Positions 26,664 through 35,183 are shown, numbered from the stretch's first letter. The stretch is DNA of 64,000 nt from Planomicrobium sp. CPCC 101110 (GCF_007859395.1 NZ_VOHD01000003.1:1037028-1101027); one strand, 5' to 3'. Program-made: numbers and translations. Notes: generated by a model from the sequence alone, not told the origin.

Positions 26664-27850
26664 CACTATTGCCGATAGATCAAAAAACAATGTATATATC
26701 TAATAGTAAGAACAAGGAATATATCTCCCTATCGATTCCTCATATGACAGGGAAAGAAAAGAAATACATCAACGAAGCTTTCGATACAAATTGGATTGCT
26801 CCTATCGGTCCGAATGTCAATCGCTTTGAACAGGAACTTGCAGAATATGTGGGAGTGCAAAGCGGAGCGGCACTTTCTTCCGGTACAGCAGCAATCCACC
26901 TTTCTTTGCAGCTGCTTGGCATCGGCAAAGGGGATTTGGTATTCTGTTCGAGTTTAACTTTTGCAGCAAGTGCCAACCCGATCTTTTATGTTGGAGCTGA
27001 GCCGGTATTCATCGATTCGGAGGATGAAACATGGAATATGTCGCCGACAGCTTTGCGAAAAGCTTTCGAACAGGTTGCTGAGAAAGGGAAAATTCCAAAA
27101 GCCGTTATTGTGGTGAATTTATACGGCCAGAGCGCCAAAATGGATGAATTGCTTGCGATTTGTAATGAGTATGAAGTGCCGATCATTGAAGATGCTGCAG
27201 AATCTTTAGGATCGACGTATAAAGGAAAGAAAAGTGGAACCTTAGGAAAGTTTGGAGTGTTTTCCTTCAATGGAAACAAGATTATTACAACATCGGGCGG
27301 AGGCATGCTTGTTTCGGATGATGTAAAGGCAATTGAGTACACTCGGTTCTTGGCATCTCAAGCAAAAGATCCTGCCCCATATTACCAGCATAGTAAGATA
27401 GGCTTCAATTATCGGATGAGCAATATTCTTGCAGGGATTGGAAGGGCGCAGTTGGAAGTCTTAGAAGACCGGGTTGCTGCAAGAAGAAGCGTCTATAGGA
27501 AATACGAAGAAGGGTTAAGCGGCATTGACGCTATAAAGTTCCAGCCTGAACTTGAAGGAACTTATTCCAACAGGTGGTTGTCCGTTCTTACAATAGATCC
27601 TCGCCTTTCTTCATTGACTCCAAGCGACATCATGTCTGCATTAAGTACGGAAAATATTGAAACGCGCCATGTTTGGAAACCATTGCATCAGCAGCCGATT
27701 TTCAAAGACTGTTTATTTTTCTCCGCTGAAGATGAAAAGCCGATAAGTGATGTGCTGTTTGAGCAAGGACTATGCCTTCCTTCAAGTTCCAGTTTAAGCG
27801 AAGTACATCAAAATCGAGTAATAAATAGTCTGAAAAAATTATTCTCCTAA
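26660..27850 (+). CDS. DegT/DnrJ/EryC1/StrS sugar aminotransferase (EpsN/PglE-like)
   Basis: 396 aa PLP enzyme that would aminate the 4-keto sugar made by the dehydratase at 23100. Family features are the GTNWIAPIGP-like opening (TNWIAPIGPNV), SGTAAIHLSLQLLGIG, EDAAESLGS, and FSFNGNKIITTSGGG, with the PLP-binding lysine in NGNK. Closest in context to EpsN and PglE. A 220-base gap separates it from the CapK-like gene. The acetyltransferase (EpsM/PglD) usually next to it is absent. Confidence 0.9.
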   Translation: MTLLPIDQKTMYISNSKNKEYISLSIPHMTGKEKKYINEAFDTNWIAPIGPNVNRFEQELAEYVGVQSGAALSSGTAAIHLSLQLLGIGKGDLVFCSSLTFAASANPIFYVGAEPVFIDSEDETWNMSPTALRKAFEQVAEKGKIPKAVIVVNLYGQSAKMDELLAICNEYEVPIIEDAAESLGSTYKGKKSGTLGKFGVFSFNGNKIITTSGGGMLVSDDVKAIEYTRFLASQAKDPAPYYQHSKIGFNYRMSNILAGIGRAQLEVLEDRVAARRSVYRKYEEGLSGIDAIKFQPELEGTYSNRWLSVLTIDPRLSSLTPSDIMSALSTENIETRHVWKPLHQQPIFKDCLFFSAEDEKPISDVLFEQGLCLPSSSSLSEVHQNRVINSLKKLFS

Positions 27851-27888
27851 GATAAGTGTATATATTTTGAATATTGGGGGAGGATAAA

Positions 27889-28470
27889 ATGTATGGAATC
27901 TCTAAGAGAATATTTGATTTCTGCATATCGTTGATTGCACTGGTTCTTCTCTTTCCGCTTTTCATAGCCATTGCCCTTATCATCAAAGTGGATTCCAAAG
28001 GTCCTGTTTTGTTCCGGCAAAAACGTATTGGCAAAGAAGGGGAAATATTCGAGATTTACAAGTTCCGCACCATGATCTTGCATTTGCCAGAAGAATCAAT
28101 AGAGAAACATTCAAATATTGAAGATTGCGTTACACGGTTTGGCAGGTGGCTGCGCAAAACGAATTTGGACGAATTGCCTCAACTTATGAATATACTATGT
28201 GGGGAGATGTCTTTTGTAGGGCCTCGTCCCGCACTCCATAACCAATATGAACTCATTCGTATGCGGGAAGAAATGGGTGTGAACAAACTGAGGCCAGGCC
28301 TTACAGGAGTCGCTCAAGTGAAAGGCCACGATTTCATCTCTAATTTCGAGAAAGTGGTTTTTGACTCATATTATGCCAGAAACAGAGATTTTCAATTTGA
28401 TATGAAAGTTCTTTTTTGGACCGTCAAATGTGTCCTTAAAACAGAAGGAATGCGTGTGGATTTCGAATGA
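27889..28470 (+). CDS. Priming sugar-phosphate transferase (EpsL/PglC type)
   Basis: Bacterial sugar transferase of about 193 aa, the small PglC-like form. One N-terminal re-entrant or transmembrane helix (about 8-32), then FRQKRIGKEGEIFEIYKFRT, the DELPQLMN motif with its catalytic acidic residues, and FVGPRPAL, RPGLTGVAQV. It moves a sugar phosphate from a UDP-sugar to undecaprenyl phosphate, starting a glycan. The ATG at 27889 follows GGGGGAGG. Last gene of the operon. Confidence 0.92.
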   Translation: MYGISKRIFDFCISLIALVLLFPLFIAIALIIKVDSKGPVLFRQKRIGKEGEIFEIYKFRTMILHLPEESIEKHSNIEDCVTRFGRWLRKTNLDELPQLMNILCGEMSFVGPRPALHNQYELIRMREEMGVNKLRPGLTGVAQVKGHDFISNFEKVVFDSYYARNRDFQFDMKVLFWTVKCVLKTEGMRVDFE

Positions 28471-28478
28471 ATAGAATG

Positions 28479-28505
28479 GCCGTGCTTTCAAAGCCGGCTT
28501 TTTTA
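28479..28505 (+). terminator. Terminator of the polysaccharide operon
   Basis: GCCG-GCTTT/AAAGC-CGGC stem with one bulged T, followed by a T-run. Confidence 0.85.
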
Positions 28506-28696
28506 TGTTCGTCTAAACTATAGGAAAGCTTTTTCAAGTATGAAATTCCATAAGGTAAAACAAAATTGAAAGGGAAAAATAAAAAAACAGGAAAAATGCT
28601 TAAAAAACATTCAAAATAGAGATGAAGCAGAAGGTCTAATTTTATAAGGAAAAGGGTATAAAAGAGAAGAGATGGAAGTAGAAGGAGGAGATTACT

Positions 28697-29026
28697 GTGG
28701 ATATTCAGGCGAAAAGGGATTTGTTGAAAGATAAGTTCGGCAATTATTATATTATCTCCAATGCGACTGGCGAGGAATTGACAGTAGTCAATATTGCAGT
28801 CTATTATGCATTCAATCAAATGCTGGACGAATCATTAATTGCGAAAGTAAATGAAAGGTACCCGAACAAGGTGGCAATCGGGAAATATTTGGCTGATTTA
28901 GCTGAAGAGCATATCGAACAGCTTGAACGCTCAGAGGGCGAAGGCCGCATCTACGATTTCAAAGAAGTGCAGAAACATTATAAGTTGCATGTAAAACCGA
29001 TTTATGACAAATCGTTGCATATGTAA
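28697..29026 (+). CDS. Hypothetical protein (109 aa)
   Basis: Unrecognised soluble protein with charged, mostly helical composition. The GTG start at 28697 has an excellent AAGGAGGAG upstream and a strong terminator follows, so the gene is very probably real. No signal peptide or membrane segment. No functional clue from neighbours. Confidence 0.75.
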   Translation: MDIQAKRDLLKDKFGNYYIISNATGEELTVVNIAVYYAFNQMLDESLIAKVNERYPNKVAIGKYLADLAEEHIEQLERSEGEGRIYDFKEVQKHYKLHVKPIYDKSLHM

Positions 29027-29067
29027 AAATATAGCGTCAAGGCAAGATCGCCTTGACGCTATATTTT
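29026..29067 (+). terminator. Strong terminator
   Basis: 18-bp inverted repeat (29026-29043 with 29050-29067) around a six-base loop, ending in TTTTTA. The first bases overlap the stop of the upstream gene. Confidence 0.93.
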
Positions 29068-29142
29068 TATTTTGTTATTTGGTTCTGTTGATGAAACTAC
29101 CGTTATTACTGCACGTCTAATTCGAAAAAGGAGCGGAGAAAA

Positions 29143-29814
29143 ATGAAGCATTTGATGAAGTCAGGCATTTTTATTGTCGTCTTGATTTTGGGTGTTTTCG
29201 CCAGTATGCCGCCAAGTACTGCAGCGGCGAAAACGGATGTTTCAAAAGCTGCAGTTCAGCCATTGAGCAATGACGTAGGAATCCAAGCAAAAAAATCACA
29301 CCGCCTCCAAGCCTATGATTATTTTATGAAAGATGGAACAACAGCTCATTTCGAAGGCAAAGGCAATGAATATGCCGATCTTACAATCCGCACGGAATAT
29401 TTGAAAGAAAATCACGTGGCGCTGTATGAAGATAATGGAGGGACAGTAGTGCTGCGGGTTTACCGCTTAAGCAAAAACCGGGTTGAACTGGTGAAACAAG
29501 AAGCGGAATTTTACAAAGAATACAAGCCGACCGTAAAGCAATTGCGGGCGTTGAAACCGATATCCGTCTATTTGAAATTTCCAATGAAAAAAGGGGATAA
29601 AGTAGATGGCCGCAAGATTGTCAGCACACAAGCCACTGTGTCGACTCCTTATAAAAAGTTCAAGAAAGCCGTTGTATTTGAAAGCAAAAGTGAAGACGGT
29701 GCCGTTTACAGAACATACTTCGTAAAAGGCTTTGGTGAGGTGAAACGCGAGTTTATCCTGAAAGAAGGAAAAAACACATACAAAGTCACTTCAAGCCTGG
29801 AATCCATTAAGTAA
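29143..29814 (+). CDS. Secreted hypothetical protein (223 aa)
   Basis: N-terminal signal peptide: basic MKHLMK, a hydrophobic stretch at about 8-22, and a likely cleavage site near STAAA-KTD (about 28-30). The mature part is lysine-rich with alternating short beta-type segments (HRLQAYDYFMKDGTTAHFEG, VVLRVYRLSKNRVEL). No lipobox, LPXTG or catalytic motif seen. Family not recognised. Good SD (GGAGCGG) before the ATG and a strong terminator after. Confidence 0.75.
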   Translation: MKHLMKSGIFIVVLILGVFASMPPSTAAAKTDVSKAAVQPLSNDVGIQAKKSHRLQAYDYFMKDGTTAHFEGKGNEYADLTIRTEYLKENHVALYEDNGGTVVLRVYRLSKNRVELVKQEAEFYKEYKPTVKQLRALKPISVYLKFPMKKGDKVDGRKIVSTQATVSTPYKKFKKAVVFESKSEDGAVYRTYFVKGFGEVKREFILKEGKNTYKVTSSLESIK

Positions 29815-29860
29815 TTGAATGAAAGAAAAACCTGCTCGGGCTTGTCTCTTTGTGCAGGAA

Positions 29861-29896
29861 AAAACTCCCTTTTCAATTATATGAAAAGGGAGTTTT
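29861..29896. terminator. Bidirectional terminator
   Basis: 15-bp stem (AAAACTCCCTTTTCA and its complement) with a six-base loop, between convergent genes. Confidence 0.92.
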
Positions 29897-29898
29897 CT

Positions 29899-31005
29899 TT
29901 AGCCTGGCAAAATTTCTTTGGAAAGTTCAACGATGTATTTCAATTTGTTCCATTGCTGTTCTTCAGTCAAGATGTTGCCGTGATGGGTAGAAGCAAAACC
30001 GCATTGCGGCGATAAACATATTTGGTCAAGCGGCACGTATTGGCTTGCTTCTTCGATGCGGGATTTGATAAGTTCCTTGTCTTCTAATTCACCATGTTTG
30101 GAAGTGAAAACGCCAAGCACCACTTTAGCGCCACCTTTAGGGATGTGTTCAAGCGGTTGGAAACTGCCTGACCGTTCATCGTCATACTCCAAGAAGAAGC
30201 CGTCCACTTTTTCTTTTGCAAACAACGTCGGTGCGATCAAGGCATAGCTTCCTTCAAAAGCCCAATCAGACTGGTAGTTGCCGCGACAAAGATGAGTAGT
30301 CACGCTCAAGTCTTCAGGTTTGCCTTCCAACACCCCATTCGCTACCCGTAATGCCAAATCGATCAAATACTCACGTGGATACTGTTTATCATTGAAAGGG
30401 ATATCCGGCGATGAAAGCCCAGCAATGTAAACGTCATCCAGCTGGATATAGCGTGCGCCAGCATCATAGAAAGCCTGGAAAGCATCACGGTAAGCCTGGA
30501 TTACATCTTGTGCGTATACTTCGATATCGGGATACAAGTTGACATCCCGAATGCCTTCGTTGAAGAATTGGTTAGGGCTAGGAATCGTCAGTTTTGCAAC
30601 AGCGCGGTCTCCAACAATTTCCTTGAACTCGATAAAATCTTTCACAAAAGGATGCTCCGAAGAGAAAGAAATTTTTCCGATATTCCGGACATCATACGCT
30701 TCGGTTTCAACATGCTTGAATCTGTATCCATGATCAGGCGTATATCCTTCAAAACCATTGATGTGGGCCATGAAGTCTGTATGCCAGAAAGTGCGGCGGA
30801 ATTCGCCATCGGTTACGGCTTGAAGACCTACTTCGATTTGCTTGTCCACAATACGCTTGATTTCTCTTGTCTCCACTTCACGCAATTGTTCGGCTGAAAT
30901 GCTGCCTTCCTTGAAATCCTTCCGGGCTTTATGTATTGAATCTGGGCGGAGCAAACTTCCTACGTGATCTGCTTTAAACGGTGCTTGGGTGGCAATGACA
31001 GTCAT
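29899..31005 (-). CDS. Cobalamin-independent methionine synthase paralogue (YxjG/YxjH-like)
   Basis: 368 aa protein matching the C-terminal catalytic half of MetE. Zinc ligands are visible in THLCRGN (His and Cys) and SPQCGFAS (Cys), with the barrel segments DHVGSLLRP, VTDGEFRR and IQLDDVYIAG. B. subtilis YxjG/YxjH have this form and also lie under S-box control. It probably methylates homocysteine or a related thiol, but without the MetE N-terminal half the methyl donor is uncertain. A SAM riboswitch lies directly upstream. Confidence 0.9.
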   Translation of the reverse strand: MTVIATQAPFKADHVGSLLRPDSIHKARKDFKEGSISAEQLREVETREIKRIVDKQIEVGLQAVTDGEFRRTFWHTDFMAHINGFEGYTPDHGYRFKHVETEAYDVRNIGKISFSSEHPFVKDFIEFKEIVGDRAVAKLTIPSPNQFFNEGIRDVNLYPDIEVYAQDVIQAYRDAFQAFYDAGARYIQLDDVYIAGLSSPDIPFNDKQYPREYLIDLALRVANGVLEGKPEDLSVTTHLCRGNYQSDWAFEGSYALIAPTLFAKEKVDGFFLEYDDERSGSFQPLEHIPKGGAKVVLGVFTSKHGELEDKELIKSRIEEASQYVPLDQICLSPQCGFASTHHGNILTEEQQWNKLKYIVELSKEILPG

Positions 31006-31040
31006 GAACTATTCCTACTTTCTTTTTTAGGTTTTTACAA

Positions 31041-31082
31041 AGACAAAACAGGGGCTTTCTCCAATAGAAGAAAGCCCCTGTT
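31041..31082 (-). terminator. Riboswitch expression-platform terminator
   Basis: On the minus strand ACAGGGGCTTTCT pairs with AGAAAGCCCCTGT and is followed by TTTTG. It lies between the SAM aptamer and the methionine synthase gene and should form when SAM is bound. Confidence 0.9.
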
Positions 31083-31095
31083 ACGGTAAGCATCC

Positions 31096-31204
31096 TTCTC
31101 ATCTTCTAAGCATATGCATGCCTATTGGAATTAGCACCGTGGCCTATTCAGGCTGGTTGCTGAGACTTCACCGGGCCAAATCCCTCCGTCTCTCTTGATA
31201 AGAA
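31096..31204 (-). ncRNA. SAM-I riboswitch (S-box) aptamer
   Basis: Reading the minus strand: AAGAGAGACGGAGGGA, then GGCCCGGTGAAG, TCTCAGCAACC and ACGGTGCTAATTCC, all S-box core sequences in order. The closing P1 helix is TTCTTATC (31197-31204) with GATGAGAA (31096-31103). It controls the downstream methionine synthase paralogue by premature termination when SAM is plentiful. The rest of the 367-base gap (31205-31329) is AT-rich and should hold the promoter, though no well-spaced pair was found. Confidence 0.97.
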
Positions 31205-31329
31205 ATAAGCTATGAAATTGTCTGTGCACTTAATATATCTAAGCTTAAAGTAAAGTTTGCAAAAGTGCAACAGAAAAATTGAAATAGTAGAAAAAATTAA
31301 TTTATTGAACCAGCCATAAATTTTCGAAA

Positions 31330-31362
31330 TAAAAGGGCTCCGGTTTGAATGGAGTCCTTTAT
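31330..31362. terminator. Terminator downstream of ribT
   Basis: AAAGGGCTCC/GGAGTCCTTT stem (one G-T pair) at 31332-31360, with A and T runs on both sides. Confidence 0.7.
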
Positions 31363-31372
31363 GAGAAACCGA

Positions 31373-31735
31373 TCATATTAACGCCAGTTTTGCTTCAGAA
31401 CATTTTTTCAAGAAAGCTTCCGTAAAATCCGTACCGCGCATTTCACGATCCGGCATCAATTGCTGGATTTTTTCGACCATGGCATGGCCGATTCCTTCGC
31501 CGTGGAAAGAAGGATTCACTGAAATATGATGAAGCGTAAAGTGCGTTTCATCTACTTCTATGCCGACTAGTCCGACAAAAGCTTCTCCTTCTTTCCAAAG
31601 GAACAGATGCCAGTTTGGATTCGTCTGATATATATTCATTGTTTCTTTTAGTTTCTTCAGTTCACGCTCTTTGGGCATAAAAGACAACAGTCCCATAGCG
31701 ATTTTTTCACATGATTTCTTGTATCGAACTAACAT
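31373..31735 (-). CDS. ribT: RibT-like GNAT acetyltransferase
   Basis: Closely resembles B. subtilis RibT: it begins MLVRYKKSCEKIAMGLLSFMP and continues through HLFLWKEGE, HHISVNPSFHGEGIG (acetyl-CoA loop) and a short C-terminal tail. RibT is a GNAT-fold protein of the riboflavin operon with an unproven substrate. No rib genes are nearby here, so it is an orphan copy. The start at 31735 is chosen from homology; the frame continues to 31789 without conserved sequence, and the SD (GGAG) is rather distant. Confidence 0.8.
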   Translation of the reverse strand: MLVRYKKSCEKIAMGLLSFMPKERELKKLKETMNIYQTNPNWHLFLWKEGEAFVGLVGIEVDETHFTLHHISVNPSFHGEGIGHAMVEKIQQLMPDREMRGTDFTEAFLKKCSEAKLALI

Positions 31736-31840
31736 AATTGAACTTTCATCTCCGTCTCGAAAAGTATCATCCGCTGCCTTTATAACCAATACAGATTATT
31801 CCCGAATTTCAGGGGTCTAAACATAGAATTGAAAATTTTT

Positions 31841-32269
31841 TTAGTAAAGTGATATAGCATGGCCTTGAAGCGGCTCGATGGTTTCAAAAGCGGCGGAAAG
31901 GCGGCTGGCAAAATGTTCAGGAGGTTCCCTTGTTTCAATGTAATAGGAAACAAGCCGGAGGTTTACCGTCAAATGCTGATGGCAATCGGTTGGCAATGGA
32001 ATGGCATGTTCTTTTAAAGTGAAAGAGAAAGCCGGAAGTTCTTCGGGCAAAAGAAGGATTTCTGCTTTGTTGCAGGCAGAGCCGTTGTCAGTCAGCTGCT
32101 CAAAAGAAATGGCCGAGTCCAGCGTAAAAGGTAAGAACATTTGGTCCGCAAAAATAGTGAATTTCCGATTTCTGATGATCTGGCATTTATGGGCTTGTAG
32201 CTTGAAATTAGCCTGCATCAATCCAGCGAATTTAATGGCTGTTTGAGTAATCCGCTCTTTTTCGGACAT
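31841..32269 (-). CDS. Hypothetical protein (142 aa)
   Basis: Unrecognised soluble protein. Predicted alternating strands and helices, two cysteines, no signal peptide. The ATG at 32269 has AAAGGGG nine bases upstream, supporting a real gene. It lies just downstream of, and in line with, the 120-aa gene at 32289, so they may be cotranscribed. Confidence 0.65.
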   Translation of the reverse strand: MSEKERITQTAIKFAGLMQANFKLQAHKCQIIRNRKFTIFADQMFLPFTLDSAISFEQLTDNGSACNKAEILLLPEELPAFSFTLKEHAIPLPTDCHQHLTVNLRLVSYYIETREPPEHFASRLSAAFETIEPLQGHAISLY

Positions 32270-32288
32270 GCCTTTGTTCCCCTTTCCA

Positions 32289-32651
32289 TTATGCTTGAAC
32301 TTCAGAGTGCCGATTCACTGTCAATTGAAGCGACTGGCAGTAAGGGCATTTTTCATATGCTTCCTGTTTTTCCAGCTGTTCGATATATTTCTCGCAATCA
32401 ATAAACTCTCTTTTATCCGCTGGAGTTCCTACAAACCCGCAGCGATCCCCAGCGTACTGCTTCTTATGAATCCGCTTCTTTTTATGGTCTACGAAATAAT
32501 TCAACGAGATCGCTTCCTTTCTTTGAGAAATCAGCTGGATTGGAAAATCGTTAAGGATTCGTTTCAGGGAATCGATAAAACCGTTTATCATCTGAAATAC
32601 TGGAAAACGGAATAACGGACCAAAAGCATAAAAAGCCGAAAAGATGTCCAT
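32289..32651 (-). CDS. Hypothetical zinc-ribbon-like protein (up to 120 aa)
   Basis: The C-terminal half looks like real protein: AGDRCGFVGTP, FIDCEKYIEQLE and a KCPYCQS cysteine pair that could bind metal. The N-terminus is uncertain. The ATG at 32651 lies in the loop of a strong hairpin and has only a weak GGAAAG before it, and the ATG at 32591 has no SD. Function unknown. Confidence 0.5.
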   Translation of the reverse strand: MDIFSAFYAFGPLFRFPVFQMINGFIDSLKRILNDFPIQLISQRKEAISLNYFVDHKKKRIHKKQYAGDRCGFVGTPADKREFIDCEKYIEQLEKQEAYEKCPYCQSLQLTVNRHSEVQA

Positions 32652-32674
32652 GATATTGGATTCTTTCCGGCTTT
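32632..32674 (-). terminator. Hairpin with U-tail at the 5' end of the 120-aa gene (attenuator-like)
   Basis: AAAGCCGGAAAGA pairs with TCTTTTCGGCTTT over 13 bp (one G-T) around a 17-base loop, ending in TTTTT on the minus strand. No minus-strand gene lies immediately upstream, so it looks like a leader attenuator rather than a gene-end terminator. The region 32675-32955 is AT-rich with no other recognisable element. Confidence 0.55.
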
Positions 32675-32955
32675 GCTAACAGCGCTATTGTCTGTAACAT
32701 TCAACCAATTGATATATGGCGGGAATTTTAATGAAGAGTCTATAAAAACTGGAAATTTAATTTTGTGGCAACTGCAGCCGGAAACGCTATGGTTTCCATT
32801 GAACTCTAGCTTAATCGATTTTTATCAAAAAGTATATAAAATTGTCTAAATTTTATAAAACTTTTCTATATATATGTTAGATGATGAAGTATAAGCAGAA
32901 TACATGTATCAAATTGGAAAAATCGCTACAATGAAAAAGATAGGGAGTGAAGAGC

Positions 32956-33963
32956 ATGCAACCAAAGAAATTTGAAAATATACCTTTATCGGTCCTGGAT
33001 TTGGCTCCGGTAAATGAAGGAAGCGATGCGGCGCAATCGTTCAAAAACAGCGCAGCACTTGCGCAGCACGTGGAGAAATGGGGCTTTACTCGATATTGGC
33101 TCGCTGAACACCACAATATGCCGGGAATAGGAAGCTCCGCGACATCTGTATTGATCGGACATATAGCGGGCGCCACAAAAACCATACGTGTCGGTTCAGG
33201 TGGCATCATGCTGCCAAATCACGCGCCATTGGTGATTGCCGAGCAATTCGGTACGCTTGAGACCCTTTATCCTGGGAGAATTGACTTAGGTTTAGGACGG
33301 GCTCCAGGGAGCGATCAGGCGACAGCATATGCACTGCGAAGAACATTGCAGAGCAGCGGTGATGATTTTCCGGAACAAGTGGCGGAACTTGAAGAGTACT
33401 TTTCCGGCACTGCGTCAGCGCGTGTCAGAGCTTATCCGGGGGCCGGCTTGAAGATTCCGCTTTGGCTGCTGGGATCTAGTGGATTTAGTGCACAACTTGC
33501 CGCTTTCAAAGGACTGCCGTTTTCGTTTGCCAGCCATTTTGCACCGGATTACACCATGCAGGCGCTGCAGCTTTATCATCAAAACTTCAAGCCGTCTTCG
33601 GTTCTAGAAGAACCATATGCAATGGTGGGGGTCAATGTCATTGCAGCAGACACGCAAGAACGCGCTGAATGGCTGGCAACTTCCCAGCAGCAGCAAATGT
33701 TCGCGCTTATGCGTGGCATGCCGACGATGCTGAAAGCGCCAATCGACCGGTTAGAGGACGCTTGGTCAGACCGGGAAATCTCAATATTCCGTGAAAAACT
33801 CGATACAGAATCGATGATTGTTGGAACTCCGGATGTCGTTCGTGATAAACTGAGAAATTTCATCCTGAAAACGAGAGCCAATGAAGTGATCGTCAATTCA
33901 CAAATATTCCATCAGAAAGACCGGCTGCGCTCGTATGAGATTGTGGCAGATTTGATGGACTGA
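32956..33963 (+). CDS. Luciferase-like flavin monooxygenase (LLM class oxidoreductase)
   Basis: 335 aa TIM-barrel protein of the bacterial luciferase-like group, type YvbT/YwcH. Visible motifs: [60 protein letters not shown] and [11 protein letters not shown]. It probably uses FMNH2 supplied by a separate reductase; substrate unknown. The ATG at 32956 stands eight bases after GGGAG; a GTG at 32947 overlaps that SD and is rejected. Confidence 0.88.
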   Translation: MQPKKFENIPLSVLDLAPVNEGSDAAQSFKNSAALAQHVEKWGFTRYWLAEHHNMPGIGSSATSVLIGHIAGATKTIRVGSGGIMLPNHAPLVIAEQFGTLETLYPGRIDLGLGRAPGSDQATAYALRRTLQSSGDDFPEQVAELEEYFSGTASARVRAYPGAGLKIPLWLLGSSGFSAQLAAFKGLPFSFASHFAPDYTMQALQLYHQNFKPSSVLEEPYAMVGVNVIAADTQERAEWLATSQQQQMFALMRGMPTMLKAPIDRLEDAWSDREISIFREKLDTESMIVGTPDVVRDKLRNFILKTRANEVIVNSQIFHQKDRLRSYEIVADLMD

Positions 33964-33966
33964 CAG

Positions 33967-34000
33967 TAAAATCCCCGTTCAGAAGAACAGGGGATTTTTT
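33967..34000 (+). terminator. Terminator after the LLM monooxygenase gene
   Basis: AAATCCCC/GGGGATTT outer stem with GTTC/GAAC inner stem, one bulged A, followed by a T-run. Confidence 0.9.
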
Positions 34001-34014
34001 CTTGCCGTGAAAAA

Positions 34015-34036
34015 CACCTTCCATTTCTGGAAGGTG
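34015..34036 (-). terminator. Terminator of the 56-aa acidic protein gene
   Basis: CACCTTCC/GGAAGGTG stem with a six-base loop; on the minus strand it is followed by TTTTTC. Confidence 0.8.
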
Positions 34037-34048
34037 AGCGAGAGATCA

Positions 34049-34219
34049 TTATTGGAGGTCTTTAGCCTTTGCTTCTTCACGTTTAACTTCTTCCAGCAGA
34101 TCGTCTTCCTCGAAAGCGGCATATTCAGGGCCGCCTTCACCGATCATGTTAAGGGCAGCAATATAATCTTCATCCAATTGGCGGACAACTTCTTTAGGAA
34201 ATGCACGCGCACGATCCAT
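34049..34219 (-). CDS. Small acidic hypothetical protein (56 aa)
   Basis: Starts MDRARAFPKEVVRQ at 34219 with AGGAGG nine bases upstream; an in-frame start at 34240 is less likely. Highly charged and acidic (EEDDLLEEVKREEAKAKD), no membrane segment. It has its own promoter gap and terminator, so it is a genuine small gene of unknown function. Confidence 0.7.
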   Translation of the reverse strand: MDRARAFPKEVVRQLDEDYIAALNMIGEGGPEYAAFEEDDLLEEVKREEAKAKDLQ

Positions 34220-34382
34220 GATGGATAACCTCCTGTACAAATTGCTTTAAGACCGTGGAGAAGGAAGGCAATCTCTTTCTGATTCCATTATACTGAATTA
34301 TTAGAAAGTTTAAAAGGAGATAGGCTTGAAGGATTTCTCTGCAAAATGTTGAATCAATCAATTTATGAAAGGAGAAGGGGAG

Positions 34383-35183
34383 ATGGCGTTCAACACCTTG
34401 AAACAGAAAATCGAAGAGCGGCTTTTAAAAATTGATGGCATCGGCAGTCTCTTTATCGAAACGGAAGGGCAATCCATAACTATCAATCCAGACAGGAAAA
34501 TGAAGGCCGCGAGCGTTATAAAATTACCTATTCTGCTTGAAGGTTATCGACAGATCGACAGCGGCATAATCAGCGGGACAGACCGAATCAGCTTGAGCAA
34601 AAAAGAATTGGTGGGAGGAAGCGGCATCCTTGCGCATTTAGAGTCGGTCCGCGAGTTATCGGTGCACGACATTCTAATGCTGATGACCATTGTATCGGAT
34701 AATACCGCTTCCAACTTGGCGATCAAACACTTAGGCATGGAAAATATCAATGGACTCACTGCAATGCTTGGCTGTACTAATACGGTATTGGGGCGCCAGT
34801 TCATGGATTTAGAAGCAGCTGAAAAAGGGCTGGACAACTTTACTTCAGCAAGAGACATGGTCCTTTGCTTGAAAGAAGCTGACACGGGAAAAACATTGGC
34901 AAAAAAGAGCAGGCAGCAAGTGATCCATACATTAAAGCAGCAGCAATTGACCGCCAATTTGCATGGACGCATTGATGAAGACAGCGAGGTTTCGATTGCC
35001 AGCAAATCAGGAAGCTTGAGCGGAGTGGTCAATGACGTTGGGATGATTGAGTTGAGCGGCCAGAAAGTATATGTCGCGGTTTTGCTAGGTGACCTGCCTG
35101 ACAACCATACAGGCCAGGAAATCATTGCAGATATCGGCTGGTATATACATGAATATTTGCATGAAATGGAAAAGACCCGCTAA
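34383..35183 (+). CDS. Class A beta-lactamase-fold serine hydrolase without signal peptide
   Basis: 266 aa. All three serine beta-lactamase/PBP motifs are present: Ser44-V-I-Lys47, Ser105-Asp-Asn107 and Lys208-Ser-Gly210. There is no signal peptide or lipobox, which is odd for a beta-lactamase. The N-terminus starts directly with a helix (MAFNTLKQKIEERL). It may act on cytosolic peptides, esters or amides instead. The ATG at 34383 follows AAAGGAGAAGGGG; the upstream ATG at 34365 overlaps this SD. Confidence 0.82.
   Translation: MAFNTLKQKIEERLLKIDGIGSLFIETEGQSITINPDRKMKAASVIKLPILLEGYRQIDSGIISGTDRISLSKKELVGGSGILAHLESVRELSVHDILMLMTIVSDNTASNLAIKHLGMENINGLTAMLGCTNTVLGRQFMDLEAAEKGLDNFTSARDMVLCLKEADTGKTLAKKSRQQVIHTLKQQQLTANLHGRIDEDSEVSIASKSGSLSGVVNDVGMIELSGQKVYVAVLLGDLPDNHTGQEIIADIGWYIHEYLHEMEKTR

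Noticed and set aside
32268-32615. Plus-strand frame of 115 codons
   Set aside because: Antisense to the minus-strand gene that has Cys motifs; no SD on the plus strand and a hydrophobic mirror-type composition.
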